From positions 15,082,598 through 15,146,597 of the forward strand of contig NC_135560.1 in assembly GCF_964340395.1 (NCBI RefSeq): a stretch of DNA of 64,000 nt, given 5' to 3'. Position 1 is the first letter of the stretch. Every line of letters starts with the position of its first letter. The position numbers and the translations under genes are program-made. Below, piece after piece: positions 39,050-55,308 of this stretch. The notes below the pieces were generated by a model. The model was not told the DNA's origin. It did not search any database and worked only from the letters and a program-made list of their open reading frames with translations. This DNA is from Glandiceps talaboti (taxonomy: Eukaryota > Hemichordata > Enteropneusta > Spengelidae).

Positions 39050-41550
39050 AGTGTTACACAGAAGCACTAGGGACTCCCGGTAGGGACTTAACCATTGAAA
39101 GATTTTGATGTCAGAAAAAAAGTCTGACGACTTACACCATTTTGAAAGAGGACAGAATCCTACAAAGCACACTTGATACCGAAGACTTATAGTAAAGTCA
39201 TCCGTACCCTTTTTAATAGAAAAAATGTAAGGTTTAAACTGAAACTTGCTGGATTCAAATATGAATAGAAATATTCTTCTTCAATGCGATAACCTGTGTT
39301 CTTATAAAAATATTTTATACAAAAAAAAACCAGACGACGTATGTCTATAACAATGTAATGGCCAATGGAAAGACTCAATGGCACTCATGTGTCTCGTTCG
39401 ACCAAGCATGTATAGTAATAAACAATTCTTGCGTCAATGCATGTAATAACATTGGCTGCTGAGTACAACATAATATCCTTACAGTTAAATAACGATGACG
39501 CATTACATTCTCCAATTTACGTCTTTTATTGAACAAATTGACTGCTATAAATAAGCTCAACATGAATAAAAGAAATAGTCATGATAAATAGTCGTTAGTT
39601 TATAGAAATGTTACAGGTGATTTACAACATTTAAGGCATTTCTTTTATAAACAATATAATCAATATTATATTCCGAGGTCATGGTACCATTTGCTCATGA
39701 AGACATCTTTTTTAGTTCACTTCAAGATGATTTATATATACGTGTATAAGAAACGTTTATATGTTGTCTTGCCTTCACTTTATAATCTTTCTATATGGTT
39801 CCTTGGAATATACTTCATACCATGTTGTAACGTTTTTGTGACTACGGCAAGAATTTAAATCAGGTAATGTCTTGGATATGGACACGTTTTAATTGGTAAA
39901 GTTTTCGTCTAATTACATATTCTGACCACAACCTCCCATATTTTCATTCTAAATATCGTATTTCTCGCCATACCTTCGCTTGAAAGCATAACGTTACTTC
40001 GTAACTACCTTGATATTTGAGTCTGAATGCTATTTAAGAGATTTATACATAAGGTAGTGCTATCAGATAAATGGTCATAGACAACATCATGTAACAGTTT
40101 ACTGCCAGACTAAAACAATAGCTACTCCCTTTCTGCTGCTAAAGAGCACCGGTGCCCTGTATATAATGTCTGCCGTCTTTGAGCATCGATACACTGTTTT
40201 GTCTACCTTCTTTCTTTTCTTTGTCATCTTTTCGTCTATCTATTAAATGTTCAAAGGAGCATTTGAGAGATAATTGCAATTACGTATATGACGTATTCAA
40301 TATTTCAAAAATAAAACTGTTATTGATACATTTTTCTCTAATCATTTTAATTGAATAAAAAAAAACATTTTCTTCATAAAATAAAGAAATATAGCAAATG
40401 AGGGGGTCAGCACATGTTTGCAACACGTACATATCGAACTAACTTACTGCAAACCTTAGTGTCAATGTTGACTTTGTCAAGTTCAAACCAAACGGTTGAC
40501 TTCTAGTGGAGTATAGCCTGAAAGATCCAGTTAGAGGTTAATGAATTATGAAGGTCTCTGCTATCAAACTATAACTTATACTTAATCAAACCATAATTGT
40601 AACTGGTATGTAACTCACTCCTTCCCGTTCACATTCTTTAGGCAAAGAACCCCCCCCACACACACACACACACAAAGAAATATTGAAAAAGGAAAATGTA
40701 CTGACTCAAGAAATTTACAACAAATGCTGTCGGATTTAGAAGTCGTCGTAATATCAATTTGAGGTCGTTCTAGTTTGAACATGTTCGTATAGCCTCAAGC
40801 GCAACACATTTGGTTTTCATCGAAGTATTAATCCTTGACAAAAAATGCTCACGTTTGCATACATACCTTCGTGAACTATACCCTTAACATTTCGCCGAGG
40901 GTCATGACAAAAATTGACATTTAAACTTACATTAAACGGAAGAATAAAAAAGATAATGATTTTTTTCTAAAAGTTAACAAGAATGTCTCCCGGTAATTTG
41001 TCAGAGTTCAATGGATTACGTGGATATAAGACAGCAGGCCCGAATAAGTAAACGTAGTTATATCCGATTGAAGTGTCTATACGAGTCAATTCTTTGAATC
41101 ATTTCCTTTCAATTTTCATCCGCCCATTGCACACCAAATAACGTGGTTTATGTGATCGCAAAGCTCAAATTAAAATGCCATAGAGATTTAAATAGTGTAA
41201 AGGATATTGAAATAGGTAGGGGTAAGGGTGGTAAGCGAAATTCATGCATGTATGACATTTCCAACGATGTGTTTGTTGACCTTGAATGACCGCTGTTTAA
41301 CCAATTTTAGCTTCCATATCATTTACCCAGTATGTGTTAAATCATTCATGCATATAGCTGTACTGTACATATATAAGTTTTCTCCCGTACATATGGTGTT
41401 TGTAGCTTACTTATTTATTCCCCATAGCTATATAAACAGTGTAAGCAAATATATCTCATCGTGAACATAACTTAACCGATCCAATATATCACTTATTGAC
41501 ACCACTTTTCACCCTGGTTCGTGTAGATCGCCGTGTGACGTGGACAATAT
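39050..41550. other. Gene-free stretch
   Basis: No supported gene. A short C-run plus (CA)n lies at 40650-40674. Confidence 0.5.
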
Positions 41551-41611
41551 AGGTAGGTAGGTATGTGTATGTATGTATGTATGTGTATGTATGTATGTAA
41601 TGGGGGTAATT
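41551..41611. repeat. GTAG/GTAT array with flank shared with 45188-45246
   Basis: AGGTAGGTAGGTATGTGTAT, then TATG units, then the non-repetitive end GTAATGGGGGTAATTA. The same order occurs at 45188-45246. Confidence 0.85.
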
Positions 41612-41950
41612 ATATGACAATATGCCCCATCATATATCTACACGTACACGCATTGCGCTAGAAAATGAATTCTCTAAGTAAAAACACTACCAAGGCGATC
41701 ATTATACACAACTTGATATGATTGAAACATTCTTAATTTTTTTCATTTGAATGGTTAAATAACAAGTTCTTGCATTAATGGTGTTTTGAATTGTAAGGCT
41801 AGGTATACGATTTCTTAATAGTCTGACCCTCTTCAAATGTGCTTTGAGTTATCATCTACTGTATCCTATTACATAGGATGCATAAATTGCATATATTACA
41901 TTTGGACATATGCACATATAACATGGTGGATGAGTGGAGGGATAGATAAA

Positions 41951-42064
41951 TGGATGGGTGGGTGGGTGGGTGGGTGGATATATACATAAGTATGTGCAGT
42001 ACGTGTGCAAGCACACACGCATACTCATTCATTCATACATACATACATACATACATACATACAT

Positions 42065-42135
<71 letters not shown>

Positions 42136-42142
42136 TACATAC
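41951..42142. repeat. GGGT, CATA and CAGA arrays
   Basis: A GGGT run, 60 mixed bases, then (CATA)n switching cleanly to about 16 (CAGA) units and back to CATA. Confidence 0.95.
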
Positions 42143-44629
42143 ATTCGTCTTTAAAGTGACACAAATATGTCATTATATGACAATCGACATTAATTTGTCT
42201 ATGATCGTGATATAATTATTTTATTTGATTGATACCAAGAACACAATTGCAACGAATTGAGTAATGGTTTGAACAAGATACATATGTTGTGCCTTGAGGT
42301 GCAAGACTATACATGTCTGATTCAATCATTTATACAAGCACTATGCCAATTATCGATGATGTACTTATCACAGCGTGATTGAATGTATACCAGTGTTATC
42401 AACAGATAACATGTAGCCAGATAGGATATAAATGAATTGATTCCTAGGCCTTGTGAACTCACGCACTCCATCCTAAACCACTAGTCAACTGATTATCTTA
42501 CGGCAACACGTCGTAACAAACCAGACTACTTCAAAGCAGCTTTACCACACGTGATATGACATGCTTTATGTAAACAGTATGTTAATGTTACATCCAAGTT
42601 GAAAGAATGTAAAAAAACAACAACCGTGGCTTGGTATATGGAGGATGCTGCACTATGTTTGGTACATTGAAGACTTCAATCAGTGTTCCGTTTGTCTCTG
42701 AGTCAGCCCACTTAATAAGAAATGTTCACATAAATCTAGTCGCAATTGTCAGTCATACTCCCATTTGCTGAACTCTGTTCATATTGATTCATTCGACATT
42801 GTAACATCGACCTTAGGGGATTCTGAAGCTTGAATTATGTATATTAAACTCATATAAAATGAGACAAAGTTCACTGACAAGGAACCGGCTTCATGCACTT
42901 AATTAATGGACTTAATTACCTGATTAGAAAGCATTGCCAAAGTTAAAGTTAAGATTGCATGTACTTCCAGGTGAAATGCATCCATGCAAGACAGTTTTTC
43001 GTATTTCTAGTACAATGTAATGAATTTGGTATCAAGTGGAACTAAGAAAGGTGGTTTGGCATGATGTATTAAAATATTTAGAAGGTCACATGATGTATAA
43101 CCTAATCGTTAGCGACGGTGTAGATCATATTTAATAGATGAACTGATGAAGCATGTATCTAACTACATGTAGAGTGCAGTATAACTAGAAACACTCTCTG
43201 TCTCTCTGTGTACATGCCTATGCCCAAGTGTCATACGTTTTTGACATTAAAGAAATTGCTCTGTAGATTAACTGACGGAATGCCGTATTAGAGTATATGG
43301 TTGCTTCTTAAAACAACACATACTCAAATAGGCATCATGTATGTTAAGAACAATACCCACGATGGAAGCTACTTTTATATATTAACAGGATACCTTAAAG
43401 TTATAGATAACCACTACATTTTAAATGCTAACCAACCGACCGATGGCTAGCTTTTCTATGAATACCGAAATAATTGGAACATATAAATTGAAACAACATT
43501 CAATTTCATGTCACATTATTTAAATATAAATTCCTCACGTATGTATTTGGTCAATTTGTAATACGCACTACATTGACCCAACTGGGCAATATTCAACAAT
43601 ACGAAGCTGAACACTCATTGCGATTTTTCGTTTATTGTGTGGCTAATTCCCCAAATCAAAGTTAATACGGCAATAAAGTCCAGCTTCAGGCAGTAAAATG
43701 TCGACTTCAGATAGAAGAGAAAATGCTCTAACAAGACTGGCGACCTAATTCAGTTGGCTGACCACGTGGAGAGTTAATATATCATTTACACAAACTTGTT
43801 TTTATAAAATCGCATGTCAATTAAAGTAAGCGAAATCCATTAAAAACAACCGCATGGAATTGGCAGGTGGTATCATTCACATGATTTCTTAAAATCCATA
43901 AACGCCTTTAAAAAACTGTTAGAGTGTGCAAAAATTAAATGTTTTCGTAACCCAAGCGAAAAATACAAATTGAATTGCATAGGGCTTTTAGTGTACAACT
44001 AGCTGTATAGTTTTAGAAATTGTAAATCACTTACAACCTACAGCCGTTGATGTTGCCTTATAACATTACATAGCCTTGTCTCCCGGACTGAGACTCAATG
44101 GTGCTCATTTGCCGTCCATATAAAACAAATTACTAACCAAATTGCAACTCCACATCATTGACGCCGATAAAAGCCATCATTAAGGTATAAAACCATAGAT
44201 GAATTGCTCAATTTACACTAAAGTAGTTTATAGTTAGTCCTTTAATTTCCGTGTGGAAGAAACTAACCATTCTTTTATTGCGCGTAAAGCCATTGCAGTA
44301 TATTCCTTTCGCTTCAATAAATAAGTTTTTTCTAGTGTACGGGCGTTCTGTTTAAGATACGCCAGAATATACGATTATGGCGTACTGAATTTGTGACAAT
44401 TCAATGATTTGTAACCTGTGCAACAGGCATAAACCTTTTTGGAATTCATACATGGTCACTGGTCACTGTTCAGCTGTTCAACTTTTCGTACAGCGAAACA
44501 ACTTTACTACCCGGGATAAACAGTACCAAATGAAGATTGCTTCAATAAGTAGACTGTATTTGATTAGTTTTATTTATTTATTTATATATTCGTTAATTCG
44601 TTTATTAAAGGCAGTGCATCCCCAAGATG
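42143..44629. other. Gene-free stretch
   Basis: No supported gene. The open frame at 44404-44630 lacks splice or homology support. Confidence 0.45.

Positions 44630-44684
<55 letters not shown>
44630..44684. repeat. Poly-T (21) then (GT)n
   Basis: T21 immediately followed by about 17 GT units. Confidence 0.95.
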
Positions 44685-44930
44685 AATTGCGACAAAAGTA
44701 CTTACAATACATTACAAATATGCGAAAAAGATACGCTGTCAAATGAGAATAGGCAAACAGAATACATGGTACAACACTAAAAAAGGGGGGGGGGCTATTT
44801 GAGAGTGGGCTTTCAAACTATGCAATTTGGTCCTTGTGTTTTATTGGCAAAAGGCATCATTAGTTGTTGTAAGGGTGTATTCTGTTCCAACTGTGTCGAA
44901 AATAAGCAAAACAATAAATTTAAACAACGC

Positions 44931-44980
44931 ATGTATGTATGTATGTATGTATGTATGTATGTATGTATGTATGTATGTAC
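44931..44980. repeat. (GTAT)n array
   Basis: About 12 GTAT units. Confidence 0.95.
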
Positions 44981-45078
44981 AGAAATGCACATGGAACTTA
45001 TAAGTCAGTCCGTATAAATAGATGTAAAATCCGACGTTTCGAATAAATATTCTTTTTCAAAGGAAATATCGGCGAGAT

Positions 45079-45246
45079 ACATGTATGTATGTATGTATGT
45101 ATGTATTTATGTATATGTATGTGTATGTATGTATGTAAGTATATATGCATGTGTGTGTGCATGCATGCATGGATGCATACATGCATGTAGGTAGGTAGGT
45201 ATGTGTATGTATGTATATATGTATGTATGTAATGGGGGTGATTATT
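45079..45246. repeat. Compound TATG/GCAT/GTAG array
   Basis: ATGT units with TTTAT, GTGT and GCATGCATGCAT variants, ending in the GTAG-GTAT block and GTAATGGGGGTGATTA flank that also occurs at 41551-41611. Confidence 0.95.
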
Positions 45247-45865
45247 CCAGAGATATTTATGTCAGTTGATAAGGTCATACATTCACATATACTATTACTT
45301 GTTTTGATCATCACACTGACAGTCAGTCATAACAGCACCATCGTAACTGTTACTGTCCATAGGATCTTAATTAGGGAATGCACATTCGATATGATGTTGA
45401 AATATGATCAAACCAGGGGGTCATAAAAGAGTTGGAATCTTCCCATACCATAGTTTATCCGGTGATCAAACCGATGCTGTTTTAATTTTGAACATGCATA
45501 CTATGGATGGATCCACAACATGTGGTCGTTCCAAGTTGTAAATGATACTGTCAATCAATCAAATAAAAGTGTGTCAAATTATCTCAGACAAATTAAGATT
45601 TGTCCAAATGTTCTCCAAATGTTCTCCATTCATACACTGACAGAATGATTCAAAACTCTTTCTTTTAGATGTAATTAAAGCCATCCTGAGCATGTTTTTG
45701 TAGATGTGCTATTGTATTTACCTTGATTCGCTCTTCATAGTGCAATTCTGCAGATACATGTACCTTTGCAATATAATGCATGAAGTATAGTAAGCTTCAT
45801 GTAATTTATGATTGGTAATTATAAAAGTAAAAAATATATCAACTTCAAAATCTAATTTCCGTCAG

Positions 45866-46068
45866 TGCAATCGAATGAATACAGATTGATCAATATGTCC
45901 AGTCTTATTATACCGCGCAGTGCATCACTATCTGTCTTTGTCACATTACGAGGGTTTCACGAGTCTGAAATTGAATCCCTTTCCCAGAAACAGTATATTA
46001 TTCCAATAAACCATGTGGCAGTGTATGTTATCTTCATGCCAGAGAACAGTACTAGATTGGCAGCTTAG
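45866..46068 (+). CDS. Candidate terminal exon, unknown protein
   Basis: Acceptor TCTAATTTCCGTCAG ends at 45865. The exon starts in phase 1 and runs for 67 codons to TAG. AATAAA follows at 46082-46087. Peptide parts such as GFHESEIESLSQKQYIIP and VAVYVIFMPENSTRLAA have ordinary protein composition. ORFs of this length do occur by chance in this AT-rich window, so the call rests on the acceptor and the nearby poly(A) signal. Confidence 0.25.
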
Positions 46069-46457
46069 TCTAGCATCCATTAATAAATTTATCCTGATAA
46101 TCGAAAACGGATTACTTCTAATCCAAGATCATGAAACTGTATACAACATCTTGAAGTGGAATGAAGATAAACACCGAAACTAACGTTCTAAGACTGACAT
46201 TTTCATTGGATTCCTTTAATACAGTATTATGCTTATTATGGGCATGGTTCCGATAAGCGTGTGACATCTTGTAGCAAAGCCGAGTTTTACTTTATCATCA
46301 CAAAAAGACATTAAAAATCAAAATATGCCTTTTCCTATCACAAATGGTACCATCTCATGCGACATATCCACTTACAATTTATATATGTAAATACAAAATA
46401 AGACTCTTCAAAGAACCAGTCCGATTCAAATACATGTATTTTGATAAATTTATATGC

Positions 46458-46510
46458 ATACATACATACATACATACATACATACATACATACATACATA
46501 CATACATACA

Positions 46511-46540
<30 letters not shown>
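46458..46540. repeat. (CATA)n array
   Basis: About 20 CATA units. Confidence 0.97.
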
Positions 46541-48836
<2,296 letters not shown>

Positions 48837-49153
48837 TTTTACCGATTGCGAAACCAATCTGTAACCTCACTATCCAATAATATAAAATGTGTAAGACGTC
48901 GAAAGGCTATGGCAATATCAAGGGAAGCTACAACCCTTAGAATGAAACCTTATAATTTAACATACATGACATCGTATGTTTCCAACTTGAACCCTGACTC
49001 TTAATATTCTGTCCAAGGACACGAACTGTACTTATCGATTGAGTTTAACTGAAAACCAGTCATCTATAATTAACCCCAATGTTCAAGAGTAGATGAAATC
49101 GGCATGTAGGCAGTAATTGGGGGGTATATTATCACTAAAGAACAACGTAATTA

Positions 49154-49288
49154 CCTGAGATAGAATCTGCAATTGCGTCATGAAACCACAGGAGTGCCAG
49201 TTAACGTGCACACAGCTGACTGACTTTGCTTCCTCCACATGGGAAGTAAAAAGTACACGTACATTTCTTGTAACTGCTAAATATGATG
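49154..49288 (+). CDS. Weak candidate exon, fibronectin-III/cytokine-receptor-like
   Basis: The frame with ECQLTCTQLTDFASSTWEV then TFLVTAKYDG ends at a GATG|GTAATC donor-like site at 49289. The spacing Cys-x-x-x-Cys ... Trp-Glu ... hydrophobic-x-Val-x-x-x-Tyr is that of the first strands of an Fn3 domain in class II cytokine receptors. The acceptor is weak and the opposite strand is equally open (with a CAG|GTAATT donor), so this is a suggestion only. A CATA array starts 60 bases downstream. Confidence 0.2.
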
Positions 49289-49348
49289 GTAATCGAGGCT
49301 TCAATACAAAAATGTATATATATAATAAAGGCGTCTCTTTTGAGAAAA

Positions 49349-49468
49349 AACATACATACATACATACATACATACATACATACATACATACATACATACA
49401 TACATACATACATACACACACACACATACATACATACATACATACATACATACATACATACATACATA
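49349..49468. repeat. (CATA)n with internal (CA)n
   Basis: Same architecture as 21389-21509: CATA units, a short CACACACACA, then CATA units. Confidence 0.97.
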
Positions 49469-49705
49469 ATTATTTTCCTTTGATTTTTGATGTGTACGTT
49501 TGTAGGTCTATTCCAATGTATACACATGAAGAATATATTTGTCGTTCTCAATATTAGCAACTGTGAGGGTATTTCCGACCAAAGGTCTATTATGCAGCAT
49601 TTTGAAATACATTCATGAATTAGTGAATGTACACATCGTGAATGAAGATAGACACATACCGAGTTAGACAAAGATAGACGCATTCCGAGTGAAAGACAAA
49701 TAGAG

Positions 49706-49815
49706 AGGTTGATTGACTAACTAACTGACTGACTGACTGACTGACTGACTGACTGACTGACTAACTGACTGACAGACAGACTGACTGACTGAATGACTGA
49801 ATGAATGACTGAGAG
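49706..49815. repeat. (GACT)n array, degenerate at the end
   Basis: About 20 GACT/AACT units, then GACA and GAATGACT variants. Confidence 0.95.
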
Positions 49816-50109
49816 CAAAAAAAGAGACAGACAGAGAGTTAACATGTAGGTTTACCATATTCATATGCTACCTAAAGGCATTAGACTATAATAATTCACT
49901 GCTTTTATTATTTGCCAAAGTTTAAAGACAGTGACATAAAAGCGAAAAAAAAAACACCTTAAAACCCTGCTAATGTATAAGCCATTTCGCAAATGCATTT
50001 ATATCGGCATTATGTGATCATTTACACCGGGTATCGTAGGTTTAAAAACAGTTTTATACTAATTGCAAACAGTAATACATTTATTGCTGTATTTTGAATA
50101 TTCACATCG

Positions 50110-50389
50110 TGCGGTTAAAAGCATCACATTCTTCCCTAATGGATTGCAAAGCTACCGACTGCGCATGACAGGCACTGGCCTAGGCGTTGCTTGTCAGTGA
50201 GCGTTCAAGCCTCATTTTGACGTAGTTGTGAACAGAATCTCAAAGGCGTACGCTGTCGTCTCTGTGGTTCCTGGTCTGCGTTAATTTCATTTGGAGTTGG
50301 ACATAGCCACTGTAATTACGTTATGCATGGTGAACAATGATAAATAGGGAACGTAATATATACGATAACACGAGAAACTCACGTTTGCT
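50110..50389 (+). other. CpG-richer patch ending in a strong donor
   Basis: Local GC and CpG are raised compared with the neighbours, and the stretch ends in GCTG|GTAAGTATG at 50390. There is no long frame. It could be a promoter plus first non-coding exon. Weak. Confidence 0.2.
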
Positions 50390-50904
50390 GGTAAGTATGT
50401 GTTAGTCTGTCTGTCAACGTGTGTACACGCACTATGTTGAAGTTATGATGTTAACAGATCTGACTCACATTAATAATAGCTTCAAGTTCAAGTCACTTTT
50501 CAATTGAAAACGTTGATATATAAGATAAAATACACATCATTCACTACCTAAGTAAATGTAGTTTAATCTACTTCTAAGCGTCATGATATAGTGTTTATAC
50601 GGGTAGTTTCTGTACCCAAATGGAGTAAAATATTCATCTGCCGTTTCAACTTTGGCTGTATAACCATCACTATCATTCATACAATGACATGTTTTATTTA
50701 TGAAGATAATTTTAACTCTCTTCAAAGGTGCGCTGCATCAATCGTCTCTCTTGTAAAATACATGTCTGTTGGTGCATATCATAGTCCGAATGTACAACAA
50801 TATCGAATGTATTGCTGCAGGCTTTCTTTCTCTCTACACGATCTTTATAACTCGACATAACTTAAATATATACTAATCATGAAAAAATCATCAAATGCCT
50901 TTGT

Positions 50905-51500
50905 TTGAAAACTGGGATCATTTTAACCGTCTTAAATATAACACATTATATGCGAAATTTTCGATTTTCCCATCCTGTTTCAGCGGAGGATGTTTTTAGA
51001 CATGGCATGTATGTCAATAATGTTCATGATTGTCCGTTCTCTCTCTCTAGGCTACATTCTAATGTTTTGCAAAGGAAAACTACAAATGTTACTTGTTTTA
51101 GACCTGATGTCAGTAGAATTGACGTTTTTAGACAATGCACCATTCAGAGATGTATGTATATGGCAATTTATAATGGTCTTGTTTGTGATACTTTAAAACA
51201 TCTCTGAACATGTTTGAAATGCAGGTTTGCAGGATTGTTATCTCAATTCCACCTGGCAAGATTGGTTTGATATATTATGCCTTGTAATGGGTTTCTATGT
51301 GTACTTTGATAGTTTTTCTTTGTTTGTCGATATGTCTGTGTGTTTTTGTATTTTGCTGCTGTTGATTTCCCATTCAATAAAAAATAATTAAATAAATAAT
51401 CAGTTTACATCTGCAAATATATCTTAGGATAATTCCATTACATAAATAAATAAATAAATAAATAAATAGTTTAACTCTGCAAATATATCCTAGATTGGTT
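50905..51500 (+). mobile_element. Decayed 3' end of a non-LTR retrotransposon (LINE)
   Basis: The frame ending at 51207 (CFRPDVSRIDVFRQ ... YNGLVCDTLKHL then stop) resembles the tail of LINE reverse transcriptase proteins, where a basic F-x-P-x-x-R segment is followed by WNxLPxxIK; here YNGLVCDTLK stands in for it. It is followed by an untranslated tail with CCTTGTAATGGGTTTCT, AATAAA and AAATAAATAAATAAATAAAT. The element class is inference from pattern. A GCAAATATATCYTAG segment is duplicated inside the tail. Confidence 0.45.
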
Positions 51501-51852
51501 CATACGTTGTTTAATGTACAAATACCTGTTCTTAATTGTGGTACTGGGAAAACAACTGGCAGCAACCATTTGTTTTTATTTCCCAAATTACAAATCAAAA
51601 GTACTACTAATCAGCCTCAGATGGCAGTTACAATCTTCTGTCCATGAGCCATTTAGAACAGTCAAGTGTACTTTAGAATTAGGAAATATCATGGTGCTTT
51701 TCATCCTGCTGATGATACACTTGCATTTGTACAATGTGTCAACATAACATGTTAATCTATATTTGTCTTATTTTCTAGTCATTTCAATTTACACTAATCG
51801 TTTGCTAATCTAAATAAAGCATATATGGGTTAAATCTGACAGTCAAAGAATA

Positions 51853-52124
<272 letters not shown>

Positions 52125-53937
52125 GACTGACAGACACGGAGAGTCAGACAGAGGTCGAAACGTACAAAACACGCCTAAAAATAGTTTAAAAACACGTTTA
52201 TAAATGATAGCTGTTACCTTAACTAAATTGTATTCTCATTTCATGTCATTCTCTGAAGATAATAAGTTTCGTACATGTAAAAAGTATTCACCTATACATA
52301 TGTGTGTATCTGAACAATTCAATTAACAATTCAATTAACACTAACATTAAAGATAACACAGGCCTAGGAAAACAGAGTTTAGATCACAGAGAACATTCAA
52401 TGCAATCGGTCAGTCTGTTTTAAACGACACCGTCTACTCAACTGTCCGAATAATATTTGATTTGAATAACGTCTAGTGTCTAACTTAGTAACTTTCATTG
52501 ATTGTACTACTTCGACAGATGACAGACATTTATACTTGCACGGGATATACAAACTTGAGCACAGGAAGCCCACCTGTACTGCCAGCAGTGTCACCTCTAG
52601 CAAATCACCTTGTTTTGTATTATGAGTTAAAATGACAAGGGTCCTAGCTTTCCTTTATACTGCTTAATGTTTTCCTTGGCAGGCTTTACATTTGTGGTAT
52701 TTCACAAGCTAAAACGGTACAGAATGAGTTAAACAAAACAAACAACTCCAGTAGATGTATAATAGCACCTAATGTGCTCTTTTACCCCCAGGCACACGTC
52801 TGTGTGAAAACTACGTCGACCGTGTTACAAGTGGGCCGTGAGAGACATCAAGCTAGTTTGTTATTGCAATTGTTAGATGTCAACAATATATTCATTCTTT
52901 CAATCACACTACATGAAATGCCTGGCGGCGTTGTTTGTTAATTATGCGTTCAAGCACCCAAGTTTCATTTAGCGTGAAAATCATCACATTTTTTTTGTCT
53001 ACAGGAGGTAATAGATGTTAATGTGTCGAAGAGAAATATTGTCAATGTCTAACAAGGCAGTATGTGCTGGAATCAAGTGAAACGTAAACGAATAGGCTCG
53101 TTAGCCGTCTAGAGTGTCTAATATCCGTTTTCTATTCTTCCTTATAGGACTTGAAAGGACATATTGTTTTACATGACACCCTACCTTAGTCAACAACTTC
53201 CAATTACATATTATTAGCAGAGTGAGAGGCTGGAGTGAAGCTTGGCAGATTTGATTTTCTGTACACAAATTAGAAGAACACTGTTTTCAAGATGAAGTAC
53301 GATGGAGAGGAGTGAGTAATAGTTAGTTTTATAGTTGTCAAGCTTTTGGCGTTGATTCTGGTAGTGCGATTCAGGACATGGTTGCCTTGACACTATTTTC
53401 ACTTTTATTTGACATCTCTTATTAATAGTATTGCATTCACTGGGTAACTTAAACACGGAAAAAAATCAATATCAAGCCAAAGAACAAATTTAATTCCGCC
53501 AACCCGTATTTCAACCCGCCGATTCGCATGTAGTTTTTTCTTTAGTGATACGTCCATACATTCCACGGGTTTTTCGTAATTACGTGTGGTATGTAGTGAT
53601 GTAGTGGGAAAACTGGTTCAACCATTTTAATTCACATCCTACAAAAACGATTTTACTTTAATGTAATATGTTTTGTATCCCTGAATACAAATATCTCTAT
53701 AATATGTCGTCAAATTGAGAAGTGGGGTCTTTTTGTGCTATAATAGGAAATGCACGGCACTAAAGTACAGTGTCAATAAAATAGCTGCAACGTGTATTTT
53801 TCCCCACTACCTATTGCCTTTGTATTCATGGCACAACATGCTATTACATACTGATTTGAAATCGATTGAGCTGTCTGAAACAATTTTCAATATGTTGGCT
53901 ATTTTAGTTTTAGCAGTATTGGTTATTTCCCAACTAC

Positions 53938-53941
<4 letters not shown>
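52125..53941. other. Gene-free stretch
   Basis: No supported gene. The minus-strand ORFs at 52397 and 53214 are short and unsupported. Confidence 0.45.
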
Positions 53942-54205
<264 letters not shown>

Positions 54206-54989
54206 CTGGGGCCTATCTCAAAGAATGTACTCTTTTATCCTACATTGAACTATTGATCTCGCACCTAAGACTACGTCAAAAATAGAGTAGCAAGTTATGA
54301 AATACAAATGTAATAACGAATTCAAACAACATGCTCAGCTAGGCACAGTGTTGGAGTGATTTTAGATAGGAAGATTATATTACGTATTCCTTGTTTTTAT
54401 TATTTTCGCACAATACTGGCCAAAATTATATGTACGATTTATTCTCACGCCTCCTGTCAGTTTGATGTCATCTTTGACATGGATGTTCCTTGAGTTGAGT
54501 CTATTTAGTTTTGTAGTTATGTGCTATCTGTCATTTTCTGTTTTTCATGATGACATTGTGTTTTTGATTACAAAAAATTGCATTTTTTATTTCTTCTATG
54601 GAATTTTCTTGGTTGTGTATATTCATAGGATTGAGGTTATTCAATGTTTGCGTATTGGAAGGAGATATATGCAATTTTCTATTTTCAATAGTGTATTTTT
54701 GGTTATTCATTTCTTGTTTGGAACATCTCTATGGTGTTTAAGTTCCTAGGGTGGAGTCCATTCAGATTCATTAATAGGTATATATTATCTGTTTTGTGGA
54801 ATTTCGTAGTGAAAAATGAAAACAAAAAAGGCAATTTGCTTTAATAAATTTCAAAGAAGCAAGGTTCCCATGAACACACTATTCTGTACACTGTCAGTGA
54901 ATTGATATACAGGTGCACATATAGATACATAGTTGTCTTGGTATACCTTACTTACAACCCTCTTCCTTTACATCTTCTTCCTCTACTAT

Positions 54990-55271
54990 CTAAAGTATAA
55001 AACCTATCATAGCTATTCTGACCGACCAGTCGGTTGTCTCTAGCGGAGTGAAACAATTTGTCAAGAATTTAATTAATGACGACCTTCCTCCCGTAATTCC
55101 TGAAGGCATTATATCAGAAATGCTGTTTACTAATTTGGCTGAATTAATGTTGAAAAGACAAGCACCCTCCTCACTATGAATTACAAAGTGGTAGCGCGGT
55201 AAATATTCAAGTGCTGCAACAAAACTAAGTACTGATTCCATCAATGATGTGACGAGACCAAATACAATTTC
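54990..55271 (-). CDS. Candidate terminal exon, helical (HEAT-like?) peptide
   Basis: A 93-codon frame on the minus strand opens right after ATCTTAG (AG at 55273-55272) and ends in TAG. Parts such as LVTSLMESVLSFVAALEYL, EEGACLFNINSAKLVNSIS and SSLIKFLTNCFTPLE alternate hydrophobic and polar residues, as in helical-repeat proteins. ATTAAA, a variant poly(A) signal, lies roughly 140 bases downstream. The acceptor has a poor pyrimidine tract. Function unknown; the helical-repeat idea is inference. Confidence 0.3.
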   Translation of the reverse strand, partial: EIVFGLVTSLMESVLSFVAALEYLPRYHFVIHSEEGACLFNINSAKLVNSISDIMPSGITGGRSSLIKFLTNCFTPLETTDWSVRIAMIGFIL

Positions 55272-55308
55272 CTAAGATTCCCCTTGTCAAGATCTGTTTT
55301 AACAATAT

